A stretch of DNA of 64,000 nucleotides. It comes from Eutreptiella sp. 'Long Island Sound 2002'. Lineage: Eukaryota > Euglenozoa > Euglenophyceae > Eutreptiales > Eutreptiaceae. Of the stretch, positions 62,900 to 64,000 are shown in pieces. The DNA lies in the NCBI GenBank assembly GCA_964036045.1, contig OZ038381.1, forward strand, positions 63,550,242-63,614,241, read 5' to 3'. The notes under the pieces are model-generated. The model was not told the origin of the DNA. It did not search any database and saw only the letters and a list, made by a program, of their open reading frames with translations. Made by a program: the position numbers and the translations under genes. Within the stretch, counting starts at the first letter, position 1. Each line of letters starts with the position of its first letter.

Positions 62900-64000
62900 A
62901 CCTCTACCTGCACGAAGATGCAACCAGCGGGGCGCACAGCATCACCAGCCGTCGGTCAACAGTGCCACAACCGATACGGCGGCCACACATACCTCCCAGC
63001 CCAACAAAACCCCAAACGCCCCCGCAACACGAACACGAACCCCCGCAAAGAGGGCACAGCCCACCAGCCCACAAATAGACCGAGCCCCCGAACGCCATCA
63101 CGACCGTCCAACAACTCCACAAGCCCTCACCTCGCGTCACATCCAAGACAACTACCAACTACCCCGAGGGGGGAACCACACAAGCGGCATAGCAACTACA
63201 TTGCGACTACCGACGGGCACCATCGATTTGAAGAAAATCCTCCCAGGAGTAACAACGATGGAAGTCATGCGCCTCCTCACAGAACACCAAGTACACCTAA
63301 CACAGGCCATGCACTCCTTATAACCACCCAGGGCACGGCCGCCATTGAAGGCACAGCCCTGGGAGACGACGACCAAACACCCCAGGCGAGACCGACACAA
63401 GCTGTCTGCATGAACGCAACAGAGGGCACCGAGATTGCAGTCAACCCCGACCCGAAGTGGACGGCTATCCACTATACCCTGGACTACACCGAGAGCGACC
63501 TCACGCTGACGGAATGGCAGACAAGGTGGGGCGCTGAAGTCAACTGCCTCAGCGATGTCGCCCTCGACGACACCCTCACACCAAAGGCCATGGAATCAGC
63601 AGGATGTGCCGCCCGTACACACCGGGACCCCACCAAGCACACCCTCTGGCACTACCCCTCCACCATACACCCAGAGGCGGTAACCCAGATCAAGGAGGCG
63701 CTCTCTGTGACCCTCCCGGACACCCACAACGCCCACCAGCCAGGGATGTTCACAATATACTGGAACTTCCCAACAGACACCGGCATGCTGCCCCAGGTCG
63801 CCGAGCCCCCACTGCCGCCCACCGTCACGGCACTCGCCAAGGCGGCCCAAGCCATGGCGCACAGGGAGGGTGCCCCGCAGGACTGTACGCCGAACGTCCT
63901 CGTCGAGCAACGCGCCCACCACAACGCCAACAAAGCACGGCAGGCAGGGCGCAAAATACTCCCACCGATACGCGACAAAGCTGGTAACCTCCAGCCCCAC
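62900..64000 (+). pseudogene. Element F: start of ORF1 C-terminal part, cut by window end
   Basis: This is a copy of 28551-29651. Relative to B a few changes appear, such as ATCCTCCCAGGAG in place of ATGCTCCCATGAG near 63237. The region corresponds to the first 380 codons of B's 586-codon frame. RT and the rest of the element would lie beyond the window. Confidence 0.45.

Larger units (their letters stand above)
57586..64000 (+). mobile_element. Element F: second copy of the 5' part of element B, continues off the window
   Basis: From 57586 the sequence follows 23238-29651 base for base. The offset is 34348, becoming 34349 after a 1-bp indel in the AAAAA-rich spot near 24977/59325. Differences are scattered single bases, roughly 1% by eye. 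The left junction is abrupt against A+T-rich DNA and lies inside B's monomer zone, as expected for a 5'-truncated new insertion. The three stops at 27677, 27716 and 27743 of B recur at 62026, 62065 and 62092. Confidence 0.9.

Overview
This is repeat-rich nuclear DNA from a eukaryote. There is no operon structure, no ribosome-binding sites and no prokaryotic gene density. The recognisable coding sequence belongs almost entirely to decayed non-LTR (LINE-type) retrotransposons. These are GC-rich, T-poor on their sense strand, and carry a chain of modules: AP-type endonuclease, reverse transcriptase, RNase H and a CCHC finger. The remaining DNA (about 0.9-3.4, 19.8-23.1 and 55.7-57.6 kb) is richer in A+T and looks like host intergenic DNA or other old repeats. 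I cannot name the organism; a large-genome alga or plant is a guess. No rRNA, confident tRNA, CRISPR array or clearly recognised host gene was seen.

Layout. 1-0.85 kb: an unrecognised, frameshifted minus-strand ORF. 3.4-8.3 kb: element A (minus), the 3' part of a LINE, bracketed by 122-bp direct repeats inside an older relative, A'. 9-14 kb: a pyrimidine tract, a T-depleted 1.3-kb block and a roughly 205-bp tandem repeat. 14.4-19.8 kb: element C (minus), a badly decayed, 5'-truncated LINE. 21.6-22.9 kb: a 626-bp tandem duplication that carries a short ORF twice. 23.1-39.4 kb: element B (plus), a nearly full-length LINE of about 16 kb. 39.4-52.9 kb: element D (minus), about 13.5 kb. 52.9-55.7 kb: element E (plus), a fragment that may be the part of B separated from it by D. 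57.6-64.0 kb: element F (plus), a second copy of the first 6.4 kb of B, running off the window.

How the parts fit. In B and D the order is an upstream region (ORF1-like, with a shared domain of unknown function and an SH3/Tudor-like strand-rich module), then endonuclease-RT-CxxC-RNase H-CCHC (ORF2), then a third coding region after ORF2. In D and A this third region encodes a domain with the His-Asp-Gln-Cys layout of Ulp1/C48 SUMO-protease-like cysteine peptidases, followed by a proline-rich linker and a short helical domain. In B and C the position just after ORF2 instead holds a cysteine-rich RING/treble-clef-like finger and a helical domain. E carries the helical domain followed by the C48-like domain. 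A LINE family whose third ORF swaps ubiquitin/SUMO-type modules is the most interesting system here.

Limits. All homology statements come from reading the translations and comparing the copies in this window with each other. No database search was possible. Element ends are approximate unless stated otherwise.
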